A stretch of 64,000 bases of DNA from QHXM01 sp963697975 (GTDB taxonomy: Bacteria > Acidobacteriota > Blastocatellia > Pyrinomonadales > Pyrinomonadaceae), in the NCBI GenBank assembly GCA_963697975.1, contig OY969111.1, positions 1,984,001-2,048,000 of the forward strand, written 5' to 3'. The notes beneath the pieces were generated by a model. The model ran no database searches, had not been told where the DNA came from, and was given only the letters and a program-made list of their open reading frames with translations. Within the stretch, counting starts at the first letter, position 1. Each line of letters begins with the position of its first letter. Position numbers and translations under genes: made by a program. Below are positions 8,296 to 16,657 of the stretch, one piece after another.

Positions 8296-8354
8296 TTTGA
8301 ATCTGCTTCTGACATCCCAAAGGTTTGAACTTGTCAGGTAAGTTAATCGAGGAA

Positions 8355-9119
8355 ATGGAAAAATCTCTTTCTCTACCGCAGGAGATGCAGCAACACACCT
8401 ACTCGATCATGTACGAGGTCGAGGGCACACACTGGTGGTTTGTCGGGCGTCGGCGCATCATCAGTAGCTTCGTGGAAAAGATTTGCCGGGAGATGGGAAA
8501 GACACGCCCGCGCATCCTTGATGTCGGCTGCGGCACGGGAGCGAACCTTGAGCTTTTGGGCGAGTACGGCGACGCGGAAGGCGTGGATGTCTCCGAGGAG
8601 GCGCTCGCCTTCTGTCGCGCACGCGGCCTTGAAAACGTTAAGCTGGGCGAAGCGGAGAGATTGCCTTACGAAGACAATTCGTTTGATCTGGTGACGGGTC
8701 TGGATGTGGTGGAGCATCTGGACGACGATGTGGCGGGCTTGAGCGAGATGCGGCGCGTGCTGAAACCGGGTGGACGTGCGCTTTTGTTCGTTCCGGCATT
8801 CATGTTTTTGTGGGGCGTGCAGGATGACATCAGCCATCACAGGCGTCGTTATACGATTCCCGGTTTGCGTCAGGCTGTCGAAGCCGCAGGCTTTGAAGTC
8901 GAGCGCACAACTTACGCCAACATCAGTTTCTTCGCGCCCATTTTAGCGGGACGCGCGCTGATGAAAGTAACCGGCCTCAAGCCCGCCTCGGAGAATAACA
9001 TCAACGTCTCGGCGCTCAACGGCGTGCTGGGGCGCGTACTCGGCGCGGAGAGCTTTTTCCTGCGCCGCATGAATTTCCCGTTCGGCGTTTCGGCGCTGTG
9101 CGTCGCGCGGGCGAGATGA
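8355..9119 (+). CDS. Class I SAM-dependent methyltransferase
   Basis: 254 aa. N-terminal MYEVEGTHWWFVGRRRII is a signature of a methyltransferase subfamily found beside glycosyltransferases. Motif I is ILDVGCGTGANLELL, motif II AEGVDVS and motif IV SFDLVTGLDVVEHLDDD; then RRVLKPGGRALLFVPA. The ATG at 8355 has GAGGAA close upstream. An in-frame TTG at 8325 would add ten residues, and the choice is uncertain. Confidence 0.83.
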   Translation: MEKSLSLPQEMQQHTYSIMYEVEGTHWWFVGRRRIISSFVEKICREMGKTRPRILDVGCGTGANLELLGEYGDAEGVDVSEEALAFCRARGLENVKLGEAERLPYEDNSFDLVTGLDVVEHLDDDVAGLSEMRRVLKPGGRALLFVPAFMFLWGVQDDISHHRRRYTIPGLRQAVEAAGFEVERTTYANISFFAPILAGRALMKVTGLKPASENNINVSALNGVLGRVLGAESFFLRRMNFPFGVSALCVARAR

Positions 9120-9213
9120 ACAGTTTGCCGCTGACCGTTATTTACTAAACAGAACTCAAGCTAACGGCAAAGCCGGATTGCGCCCTTTATGTCATCCTCA
9201 ATGACATTACCTC

Positions 9214-10536
9214 ATGGCGACTAAGGCAACAAGCAACAAGTCTCAAGCTGAAGAGCGCAAGGATTCGGTGGGCGCGAGGCGCGACCTTCTGGGTCTGGCG
9301 ATGCTGGGGCTTATGACCCGCTTAGCATGGGTCTTCTGGGGCGCGTGGAGCGGAGGCGACGTGGCCGAATACGTCACGCTTGCCAGGAATCTCGCCTTCA
9401 ATCACGTTTTCAGTCTCAGCCCTGACGGTGCGGCGGCGGTCGTCCCGACGGCTCACCGCCCGCCTCTTTACCCAGCACTGATTGCAACCCTCTGGTGGGG
9501 AGACTCTGTCCCGGCAACCGCCGTCATGATTCTTCAGGCGATACTCGGCGCTGGCATCGTCGTCCTCGTTTATCTAATCGCGCGCGACCGCTTCAACCGA
9601 ACCGTTGCGCTCATCGCTGGCGTCGGGATGGCGCTGGGGCCGATGAGCGGTCATTTCGCAGCAGGCTTGATGACGGAAACTCTGTTTACGTTTCTGTTGA
9701 CCTTCGGATTTTTTCTCTGGGGGCGCAAGCGTTTCGCCTGGACAGGTTTCTTCTTCGGTCTGGCGATGCTGGCGCGTCTGACGCCAACGTCGTTTCTGGT
9801 GATTATGCTCTTGCTCCCTCTGCTGCCCGCGTGGCGTCGGCACTGGCGCGCTCATGTCATGATCTTTCTGGTTGCGGTGGCCGTCTCTTCCGTCTGGGTG
9901 ATACGCAACGCCATTGTCTTCCGGCGCTTCATTCCTGTGGCCTCTTCCGGGTATGGAACTAATCTGCTCTTTGGCACGATCGAAACGAAACTCGTCGGCG
10001 ACGACGTTTGGACTATGGTGTTGAACGACCCGATGACCAAAGTAGAAATGAAGGATGGAACGGTCGAGGGTGAAGCCGATCGTGTGTTGTGGCAAAGAGC
10101 CATTCAACGAATCAAAGCCGACCCGCTGCACTGGCTCGTCGTGCGCGCCAAGCAGTACCCCAGACTCTTCATGGACAGCGGGGATTACTTGCTCGGCTCA
10201 AGCAATGTCTCTATCAGTCAAGCCTGGCGCGAGCGCCGTTGGCTGGTGATACTGACGAAAGCTGCTTTCATGCTGGGCAACTTGCTATTCTTCGGATTGG
10301 CCGCTTTCGGAATGTTCGTCGAGCGCAAGCGATTCGTCCCGCTCGCACACGTCACCCTGTTTCCGGTTTTTCTCACATTGGTGCATCTACCGCTCTGGAT
10401 CGAGACGCGGTACGCCATGCCGATGGTTCCTCTGGCGGCCATTCTGTCAGCAGTCGGGCTAGTGCGGCTCATCGAATTTTTCAGGAGGTATAAAAGAAAG
10501 ACAGCTAAAGAAGGGATAGTCACGGTTTTGCAATAA
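9214..10536 (+). CDS. Multi-membrane glycosyltransferase (GT39/ArnT-like)
   Basis: 440 aa, strongly hydrophobic with about ten transmembrane helices. The N-terminal loop contains SGGDVAEYVTLARNLAFNHV and RPPLYPALIATLWW, matching the GT-C pattern of an acidic first loop and an 'RPPLYP' segment. It is a paralogue of the 5726-7189 gene in architecture, with low direct identity. It probably adds a sugar from a polyprenyl-phosphate donor, perhaps one made by the GT2 enzyme encoded next (inference). Confidence 0.72.
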   Translation: MATKATSNKSQAEERKDSVGARRDLLGLAMLGLMTRLAWVFWGAWSGGDVAEYVTLARNLAFNHVFSLSPDGAAAVVPTAHRPPLYPALIATLWWGDSVPATAVMILQAILGAGIVVLVYLIARDRFNRTVALIAGVGMALGPMSGHFAAGLMTETLFTFLLTFGFFLWGRKRFAWTGFFFGLAMLARLTPTSFLVIMLLLPLLPAWRRHWRAHVMIFLVAVAVSSVWVIRNAIVFRRFIPVASSGYGTNLLFGTIETKLVGDDVWTMVLNDPMTKVEMKDGTVEGEADRVLWQRAIQRIKADPLHWLVVRAKQYPRLFMDSGDYLLGSSNVSISQAWRERRWLVILTKAAFMLGNLLFFGLAAFGMFVERKRFVPLAHVTLFPVFLTLVHLPLWIETRYAMPMVPLAAILSAVGLVRLIEFFRRYKRKTAKEGIVTVLQ

Positions 10537-10631
10537 GCTCGGACTGTAATAGTATTTCGAGACGGCTTATTAACCGAGATTCTAAAATTTTCAACTCAAC
10601 AGTTTTATGCTTTATCGAATAAATTGATTAA

Positions 10632-11684
10632 ATGAAGACCTACGACGAAGAAGAGATGATAGAAGGAAGGCATGTACACTCTGGCGCGGCTGATGCGCCT
10701 GAGATTTCAGTCTTCCTGCCGGTCTTTGACGAAGAGCCGAATTTGCGCTTGCTGCATGAGAAGCTCAATGAAGCTCTCGTAAAACTCGGGCGCACGGCGG
10801 AGATTATTTACGTTGACGATGGCTCGCGTGATGGCAGCCTCGCAATCCTGCGCGAGTTGGCGCTTGCAGATAAGCGCGTGCGAGTCGTGGCTCTTCGGCG
10901 CAACTACGGGCAGACGGCGGCGATGGCCGCAGGCATTGACGCGGCGCGCGGGCGCGTGTTGATTCCGATGGATGCCGACTTGCAGAACGACCCGGCGGAC
11001 ATCGTGCGACTGCTGGACAAATTGGACGAAGGCTACGACGTGGTTTCCGGCTGGCGCAAAAACCGGCAGGACAAACTCGTCACGCGCAAGATTCCTTCCA
11101 TGCTCGCCAACCGTTTGATCTCCTGGATCGGCGGCGTGCCCCTGCATGATTACGGCTGCTCGCTCAAAGCCTATCGCCGCGAATCGCTCGAAGACGTGCG
11201 GCTTTATGGAGAGATGCACCGCTTCATTCCGATTTACGCTTCGTGGGCTGGTGCGCGGGTCACGGAAATCCCGGTCGAGCATCACGCGCGCACGATGGGG
11301 AAATCGAAATACGGATTGTCGCGCACGATTAAAGTCATCTTCGATTTGATGACGATCAAGTTCATGGCGTCTTACCAGACGAAGCCGATCTACATCTTCG
11401 GCACGTTCGGCTTTCTCAGTTTCTTCGTCGCCTTCGTCGCCGGAGTGTGGGCCTTAATTCTCAAGCTCATGCACAAGGCGGATTTGATTCAGACGCCGTT
11501 GCCAATTATCGCCATCGTGCTGTTCGCCGTCGGCATACAGTTTCTCCTGATGGGCCTGCTGGCCGAAATGCTCGTCCGCACCTATCACGAGTCGCAATCG
11601 AAACGAATCTACGCCGTGCGGGAAATGATCGGGTTTGAAAACAGTGGTCAGTGGTCGGCGGCCAGTGGTCAGTTAAAAAACTGA
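10632..11684 (+). CDS. GT2 glycosyltransferase, polyprenyl-phosphate sugar synthase-like (DPM1/GtrB type)
   Basis: 350 aa. The GT-A domain starts ISVFLPVFDEEPNLRLL and has IYVDDGSRDGS and the metal-binding PMDADLQNDP. Two hydrophobic C-terminal helices (about 250-275 and 285-315) give the DPM1/GtrB topology. Such enzymes load a sugar onto undecaprenyl phosphate for GT-C transferases, which fits the two GT39-like neighbours. The terminal NSGQWSAASGQLKN is encoded by a word-repeat hairpin. Confidence 0.87.
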   Translation: MKTYDEEEMIEGRHVHSGAADAPEISVFLPVFDEEPNLRLLHEKLNEALVKLGRTAEIIYVDDGSRDGSLAILRELALADKRVRVVALRRNYGQTAAMAAGIDAARGRVLIPMDADLQNDPADIVRLLDKLDEGYDVVSGWRKNRQDKLVTRKIPSMLANRLISWIGGVPLHDYGCSLKAYRRESLEDVRLYGEMHRFIPIYASWAGARVTEIPVEHHARTMGKSKYGLSRTIKVIFDLMTIKFMASYQTKPIYIFGTFGFLSFFVAFVAGVWALILKLMHKADLIQTPLPIIAIVLFAVGIQFLLMGLLAEMLVRTYHESQSKRIYAVREMIGFENSGQWSAASGQLKN

Positions 11685-11715
11685 TTCTTACTGACCACCG
11701 ACCACTGACCACTGA
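11642..11715. repeat. Word-repeat hairpin (CAGTGGTCAGTGGTC) overlapping the 3' end of the GT2 gene
   Basis: CAGTGGTC words at 11642-11672 face inverted GACCACTGACC words at 11690-11715. The GT2 stop codon (11682-11684) lies in the loop, and the left arm encodes the last dozen residues. A sister element is at 15067-15165. Confidence 0.88.
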
Positions 11716-11726
11716 CTACTGCTCTT

Positions 11727-13664
11727 ATGTGTGGAATCACCGGATGGGCAAATCTGGATGCACGTCAGCCGCCGCCTGACGGCGCGCGGGAGTTGTTGCG
11801 CTCGATGTGCGAGCGGATGACGCATCGCGGGCCGGATTCGGAAGGCTTGATGACGACGACGGGCGTTGCATTGGGGATGCGGCGGCTGGCGATTATTGAT
11901 TTACAGACAGGCGAACAGCCCGCGACCAGCGAGGACGGGCGAATCAGCGTCATCCTCAACGGCGAGATTTATAACTACCGCGAAGTGCGCGCCGAGTTAG
12001 AAAAGCGCGGCCATCATTTTCGCTCCGAGTCCGATACGGAAGTCCTGCCTCATCTCTACGAAGAATATGGCACGGAGATGGTTAATCATCTCAACGGCAT
12101 GTTCGCCTTCGCCTTGTGGGACGCGCGCCTTCGTAAACTTTTTATCGCACGCGACCGCTTTGGCGAAAAGCCGCTCTACTGGGGCATCTTCGATCAGACG
12201 TTTCTCTTCGCTTCGGAGCCAAAAGTCCTGCTCGCGCATCCATCCGTTCATCCAACTCTTAACCTTGATGCGTTGCGGCAGTATCTTTCCTTCGATTACG
12301 TGCCCGCGCCGCTCTCAATCTATCAGGGCATTCAGAAACTCCCGGCAGCGCACACGCTCACGGTCGAAGACGGGCGTGTTGAGGTGAAACCGTACTGGTG
12401 TCTGAGCTACAAGACACGGCAGCCTGTGCCGACTGAAGAAGAGGCTGCGGAAGAATTGAGAAGATTGATAGAGGATTCCGTGCGAATGCGGCTGGTGTCG
12501 GACGTGCCGCTCGGCGTCTTGCTCTCAGGCGGCGTGGATTCTTCGGCGGTCGCGGCGATGGCCGTGCGCTCTTCGTCTGAGGCGGTCAAGACGTTCTCCA
12601 TCTCGTTCGCAGAATCTTCGTTTGACGAATCGAGCTACGCGCGGGCGGTGGCAAAGTTTCTCGGCACAGATCATCACGAAGAGCGTTTGAGCGTTGACTT
12701 AGCGGCAAACCTCGTCGGCGAAATCGGCTCGTGGATGGACGAGCCGTTCTCCGACCCTTCGCTCGTGCCGACCTTTCTGCTCTCGCGCTTCACGCGCAAG
12801 CACGTCACGGTGGCGCTCGGCGGCGACGGCGGCGATGAACTCTTCGCGGGCTACCCGATGTACTGGGGGCACAATCTCGCGCGCACCTACGCTCGCATTC
12901 CCCGCTTCCTGCGCCGCAACTTCATCGAACCCGTCGTCCGAAGTCTTCCTGTCAAGACGAAGAATCTTTCGTTCGACTTTAAGGCGCGACGCTTCATCAC
13001 CGGAATGAAGTACGACGAGGTTGTGCGTCATCACGTCTGGTTCGGCTCGTTCACGCCCGACGAGCAAGCGGCGCTTTTGACGCCCGCAGCGCGGGGCGCG
13101 AGCGACGGTGACATTTACCGCGACGCCCGGCGACTGCTGGCGGAAGACTGCGATGCCGACAACACGATTGAGCGAATGCAGAGCCTCGACACGCGGCTCT
13201 ATCTCGCCGAAGACATTCTGACCAAAGTTGATCGCGCGAGCATGGCTGTCTCTCTGGAAGTTCGCGCACCGTTTCTAGACCCGCGTGTGGCGGAGTATGC
13301 GGCGAGTCTTCCGGTTGACTATAAATTGCGCGGGCGCACCACGAAATATATTTTGAAACGCGCGGTCGGCGACCTCCTGCCTCCGTTCGTCACTCGTCGC
13401 GGCAAGAAAGGTTTCGGCGTGCCCGTCGCCGAATGGCTCAAAGGGCGCTTGCGCCCGCTCGCGCGCGACCTGCTCTCACGGGAGCGCATTCGCAGGGCCG
13501 GACTTTTTAACGCCGACTACGTTCAGCGCCTTCAGGATGAGCACGAGCGCGGGGCAGCCAATCATCGCAAGCTGCTCTGGACGCTGCTCATGTTTGAACT
13601 CTGGCACGAGAGCTTTATCGAAACGCCGCGACGGATTGAAACGTCCGTGAGCAGTAAGCTGTGA
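11727..13664 (+). CDS. asnB: Asparagine synthase (glutamine-hydrolysing) / amidotransferase
   Basis: 645 aa, the usual class-II AsnB length. Mature Cys2 is present (MCGITGW), the nucleophile of the N-terminal glutaminase, followed by RGPDSEG. The synthetase half has the ATP pyrophosphatase loop LSGGVDSSAVAAM and LGGDGGDELFAGY. In polysaccharide clusters such enzymes often amidate a sugar acid or other surface substrate rather than make free asparagine; which applies here is not determinable. Confidence 0.9.
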   Translation: MCGITGWANLDARQPPPDGARELLRSMCERMTHRGPDSEGLMTTTGVALGMRRLAIIDLQTGEQPATSEDGRISVILNGEIYNYREVRAELEKRGHHFRSESDTEVLPHLYEEYGTEMVNHLNGMFAFALWDARLRKLFIARDRFGEKPLYWGIFDQTFLFASEPKVLLAHPSVHPTLNLDALRQYLSFDYVPAPLSIYQGIQKLPAAHTLTVEDGRVEVKPYWCLSYKTRQPVPTEEEAAEELRRLIEDSVRMRLVSDVPLGVLLSGGVDSSAVAAMAVRSSSEAVKTFSISFAESSFDESSYARAVAKFLGTDHHEERLSVDLAANLVGEIGSWMDEPFSDPSLVPTFLLSRFTRKHVTVALGGDGGDELFAGYPMYWGHNLARTYARIPRFLRRNFIEPVVRSLPVKTKNLSFDFKARRFITGMKYDEVVRHHVWFGSFTPDEQAALLTPAARGASDGDIYRDARRLLAEDCDADNTIERMQSLDTRLYLAEDILTKVDRASMAVSLEVRAPFLDPRVAEYAASLPVDYKLRGRTTKYILKRAVGDLLPPFVTRRGKKGFGVPVAEWLKGRLRPLARDLLSRERIRRAGLFNADYVQRLQDEHERGAANHRKLLWTLLMFELWHESFIETPRRIETSVSSKL

Positions 13665-13679
13665 GCCGAAGATAAAAAC

Positions 13680-13893
13680 TTTCCTATCGTTCTTTGACCC
13701 TGAATGGGTCACATACAATAGCCGGGGGCAAGCAAATGAATTTTGCGCCGCCCCCGGTTTGATGTAGGAGAAGATTCCCGACCTTGAAAGGGTCGGACCT
13801 CAATGTTGAATGTACGACCCCTTCAGGGTCGGGAATCTTTCCCGCACGTAATTCCGGGGCCGCTGCCCCCGGCTATTTGGTGCACTCCCTTCG
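13680..13893. repeat. Palindromic intergenic repeat cluster
   Basis: The core 13771-13839 is an imperfect hairpin whose arms read AGATTCCCGACC and GGTCGGGAATCT, with TTGAAAGGG / CCCTTCAGG within. It is flanked by CCGGGGGC / GCCCCCGG words (about 13719-13760 and 13855-13877) that also pair. The same assembly of CCCTTCAGGGTC and GCCGGGGGC words recurs at 16210-16500. No gene in 13665-13904. Confidence 0.8.
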
Positions 13894-13904
13894 GGGATAA
13901 ATAA

Positions 13905-15098
13905 ATGAGCGGGGAATTGGAAAGCGCCTACGAAAGTCTGGCCGCGTGGTGTCGTGAGCGCGGCTATGCGGGACACGACCCGTTCGATGCACTGAACAGT
14001 CGCGTTTTTCAAGCCACACCCTTAAGGCGCTCACGCGCGGCGCGTCTCGTCTGGACGCAACTCTTCAAACGCTCGCCCGTCAGTTTCCGCAATCTCGTTC
14101 GCGTGCCTGTTGAAAGAAATTCAAAAGGCACGGCGCTTTTTGCGCTCGCGGCTCTGGCAGATTACCGTCAAACGAAGACCAAAGAAGCTGCGAACGAAGT
14201 GCGCGCGTTGCTTGAGGATTTAAGTCGCGCGCGTCTTGATAACAAAAGCGGCGCGGCGTGGGGCTACAACTTCGACTGGCAGGGACGCGCGTTCTTTGCG
14301 CCAAGAGGAACGCCGACCATCGTGCCGACGGCGTTCGCCGCCCGCGCGTTTCTGGAAGCGGCGCGCGACCTCAACGATGAATCCTATCTCAGCACGGCAC
14401 GCAGCAGTTGCGAGTTCATCCTGAATGAGTTGCCGCGAAGTGAAGAATCAGAGAATGAAATTTGTTGGAGCTATTCGCCGATTGACCGCACGCGCGTCTT
14501 CAACGCAAGCTTGCTGGCAGCGGAAACGCTCGCCAGTGTTGGCGCTCTGACAGGCGAAGAGGAGCTTTGCGCGTGGGCTGTGCGCGGCGCGCGCTATGTC
14601 GTCAACAGACAACGGGAAGATGGCTCGTGGGCGTATGGCGCAGACAGTTATCAATCATGGGCGGATAACTTCCACACGGCGTTCGTCCTGACGAGCATGG
14701 CTCGCATCGCGGGAGCGTGCCCGTCGTGCCGTGATGAATTCAGGGAAGCGATCAAGCGCGGCTACGAATTCTGGCGCGCTTCGTTCTTTCTCCCAAACGG
14801 CTGGCCGAAATACTTCCATGATAGACTCTATCCCGTAGACGCGCATTCGGCGGGCGCTGGCATCGTCGCCCTGCTGGAACTACGGGAACTCGACACTGAG
14901 GCTCTCGACCTCGCGCGCAAAATCGCACTCTGGGCCATCCGAAACTTACGCGACCCGCGCGGCTTTTTCTACTACCAGCGTCGTCGCTTCTACACCGTCC
15001 GCACGCCCTACATGCGCTGGTCGCAGGCTTGGATGCTGTACGGGCTGGCACGATTGCTGGAAGAAAGTGGTCAGGGGTCGGTGGTCAGTGGCCAGTAA
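13905..15098 (+). CDS. Alpha/alpha-toroid (six-hairpin / prenyltransferase-like) protein
   Basis: 397 aa, almost all helical, with recurring W/Y-rich inner helices such as GAAWGYNFDWQG and REDGSWAYGADSYQSWADNFH and LYPVDAHSAG. These resemble squalene-cyclase-like or six-hairpin glycosidase toroids seen as uncharacterised members of polysaccharide loci. No signal peptide. The last residues (ESGQGSVVSGQ) are encoded by a word-repeat hairpin. The catalytic role is unknown; a glycan-modifying or lyase function is inference. Confidence 0.6.
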   Translation: MSGELESAYESLAAWCRERGYAGHDPFDALNSRVFQATPLRRSRAARLVWTQLFKRSPVSFRNLVRVPVERNSKGTALFALAALADYRQTKTKEAANEVRALLEDLSRARLDNKSGAAWGYNFDWQGRAFFAPRGTPTIVPTAFAARAFLEAARDLNDESYLSTARSSCEFILNELPRSEESENEICWSYSPIDRTRVFNASLLAAETLASVGALTGEEELCAWAVRGARYVVNRQREDGSWAYGADSYQSWADNFHTAFVLTSMARIAGACPSCRDEFREAIKRGYEFWRASFFLPNGWPKYFHDRLYPVDAHSAGAGIVALLELRELDTEALDLARKIALWAIRNLRDPRGFFYYQRRRFYTVRTPYMRWSQAWMLYGLARLLEESGQGSVVSGQ

Positions 15099-15165
15099 GA
15101 ACATGCGATAAGCAGCGCCGAACTTCTGCTTTTAACTGACCCCCGGCCACTGACCACTGACCACT
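15067..15165. repeat. Word-repeat hairpin overlapping the 3' end of the toroid gene
   Basis: AGTGGTCAGGGGTCGGTGG... at 15067-15097 is mirrored by an inverted arm at 15135-15165. The stop codon of the toroid-protein gene (15096-15098) sits at the inner edge of the left arm. Same word family as 11642-11715. Confidence 0.88.
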
Positions 15166-15169
15166 GCTT

Positions 15170-16192
15170 ATGCTGATTTGGATTGATCTGGCAAACTCGC
15201 CGCACGTTCCTTTCTTTCGCGCGCTCATCCCGGAATTTGAGCGGCGCGGGGCCAGGGTGGAGACGACCGCGAGAGAATTCGCGCAGACGATTGAGATGGC
15301 CGAGGCGGCGGGGTTAGCGCCGGTCCGTATAGGCGGGCACGGCGGGCGGGCGCTCTCCGGCAAGGCCGGAAATTTAATCGGGCGCGCGGCGGCTTTAAGG
15401 AAGTGGGCGCGCGGGCGCGGGTTTGATCTGGCCGTCGGTCATAACTCGTATGCTCAGGTGGCTGCGGCGCGCTCGCTCTCGATCCGTTGCGTGACGCTGA
15501 TGGATTACGAGCACCAGCCCGCGAACCATCTGGCGTTCAGGCTCGCTTCAAGCGTCATCGTGCCGCGCGCGTTTCCCGAAGAAGCATTGAGGAAATACGG
15601 AGCAAGCGCGCGGAAAGTCAGGCGCTATGACGGAACGAAAGAGGACGTTTACCTCGCGGATTTCACGCCCGACCCGCGCTTTGCAGAAACGCTTGCGGAG
15701 CTTGGCGTAAACATTGAGGACGTGCTCGTCGTCGTTCGCCCTCCGGCGAGCGATGCGCTCTATCACCGCTTTGAGAACGAGTTGTTCAATGAACTTCTCG
15801 AAAGGCTCGCGGCACATTCCGGGGTGAAAATCATTTTGCTGGCGCGCACAGAAGCGCAACGTGCGTTGTACAAAGAGCGTCCGCCCGCGAATTTGATTTT
15901 GCCTGCGGTCGCTTTGGACGGGGCTAATCTCATCGCGGCGGCTGACATGGTGATCAGCGCAGGCGGCACGATGAATCGCGAGGCAGCGGCGCTCGGCGTG
16001 CCTGCCGCCACCATCTACGCGGGACGCTGGGCGGCGATTGACGAAGAGCTTGTGCGCGAAGGCAGGCTCAGGCGCATCGCTACGCGCGAGGATTTGGACG
16101 CGCTGCCGGTGGAGAAAAAAGGCGAGACACGTGCTCGCCGCGCGCTGCACGTGCGCGCTGAGGTTGTGAGTTTAATATTGGACGAAGCGTAA
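15170..16192 (+). CDS. DUF354-family protein (MurG-like GT-B fold)
   Basis: 340 aa. It begins MLIWIDLANSPHVPFFRALI, the DUF354 signature. It also has GFDLAVGHNSYAQVAAARSL, MDYEHQPANHLAFRL and a nucleotide-sugar-like site SAGGTMNREAAALGVPAATIYAG near the C-terminus. The family is predicted to have a glycosyltransferase GT-B fold and is regularly found in archaeal and bacterial surface-glycan loci. Its acceptor is unknown. Confidence 0.8.
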   Translation: MLIWIDLANSPHVPFFRALIPEFERRGARVETTAREFAQTIEMAEAAGLAPVRIGGHGGRALSGKAGNLIGRAAALRKWARGRGFDLAVGHNSYAQVAAARSLSIRCVTLMDYEHQPANHLAFRLASSVIVPRAFPEEALRKYGASARKVRRYDGTKEDVYLADFTPDPRFAETLAELGVNIEDVLVVVRPPASDALYHRFENELFNELLERLAAHSGVKIILLARTEAQRALYKERPPANLILPAVALDGANLIAAADMVISAGGTMNREAAALGVPAATIYAGRWAAIDEELVREGRLRRIATREDLDALPVEKKGETRARRALHVRAEVVSLILDEA

Positions 16193-16657
16193 GCGAATGG
16201 GTAGGCAATTTACTTTGTCCCGAAGGGACGACGTGACAATAGCCCAGCCATGATGGTCGTTGACAAATCAATTCTGTCATCAGGGTTTATCTCCGAAGGG
16301 GATACATATAATAGCCGGGGGCAGAGCGATAGCGTCGCCCCCGGTCACACACACCGCAACGCATTCCGACCCTGAAGGTGTCGTATATTCAACATTGAAT
16401 ATACGACACCTTCAGGGTCGGGTTCTTTATCTCGTGCTATTCCGGGGGAGGCGCTATCGCTTGCCCCGGCTATCACAGACGACCCTTTCAGGGTCAAGAA
16501 GCACGCTGATTATCCAAGTGAGTTGTCAATGACCATAATGGCCGGGCTGTTTACAGTCGCTCCTGGCGGAGCTAATAACCAGCAAGTTGATAGTAAATGG
16601 TGATAGGATAAACTCCGCCATTTACCATTTGCCATTTACCATTTACCATTCACGAAA
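16193..16657. other. 465-bp intergenic region rich in palindromes
   Basis: It holds a copy of the CCCTTCAGGGTC / GCCGGGGGC repeat cluster (about 16215-16500), including the near-perfect palindrome at 16368-16419. A tandem CATTTAC/ACCATTTG 8-mer run lies at 16615-16652, just before the next start codon. No coding sequence supported. Confidence 0.7.
16368..16419. repeat. 52-bp near-perfect palindrome
   Basis: Arms of 25 bp (16368-16392 and 16395-16419, GACCCTGAAGGTGTCG...) are exact reverse complements separated by only CA. It is the centre of a larger repeat cluster shared with 13680-13893. Confidence 0.92.
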
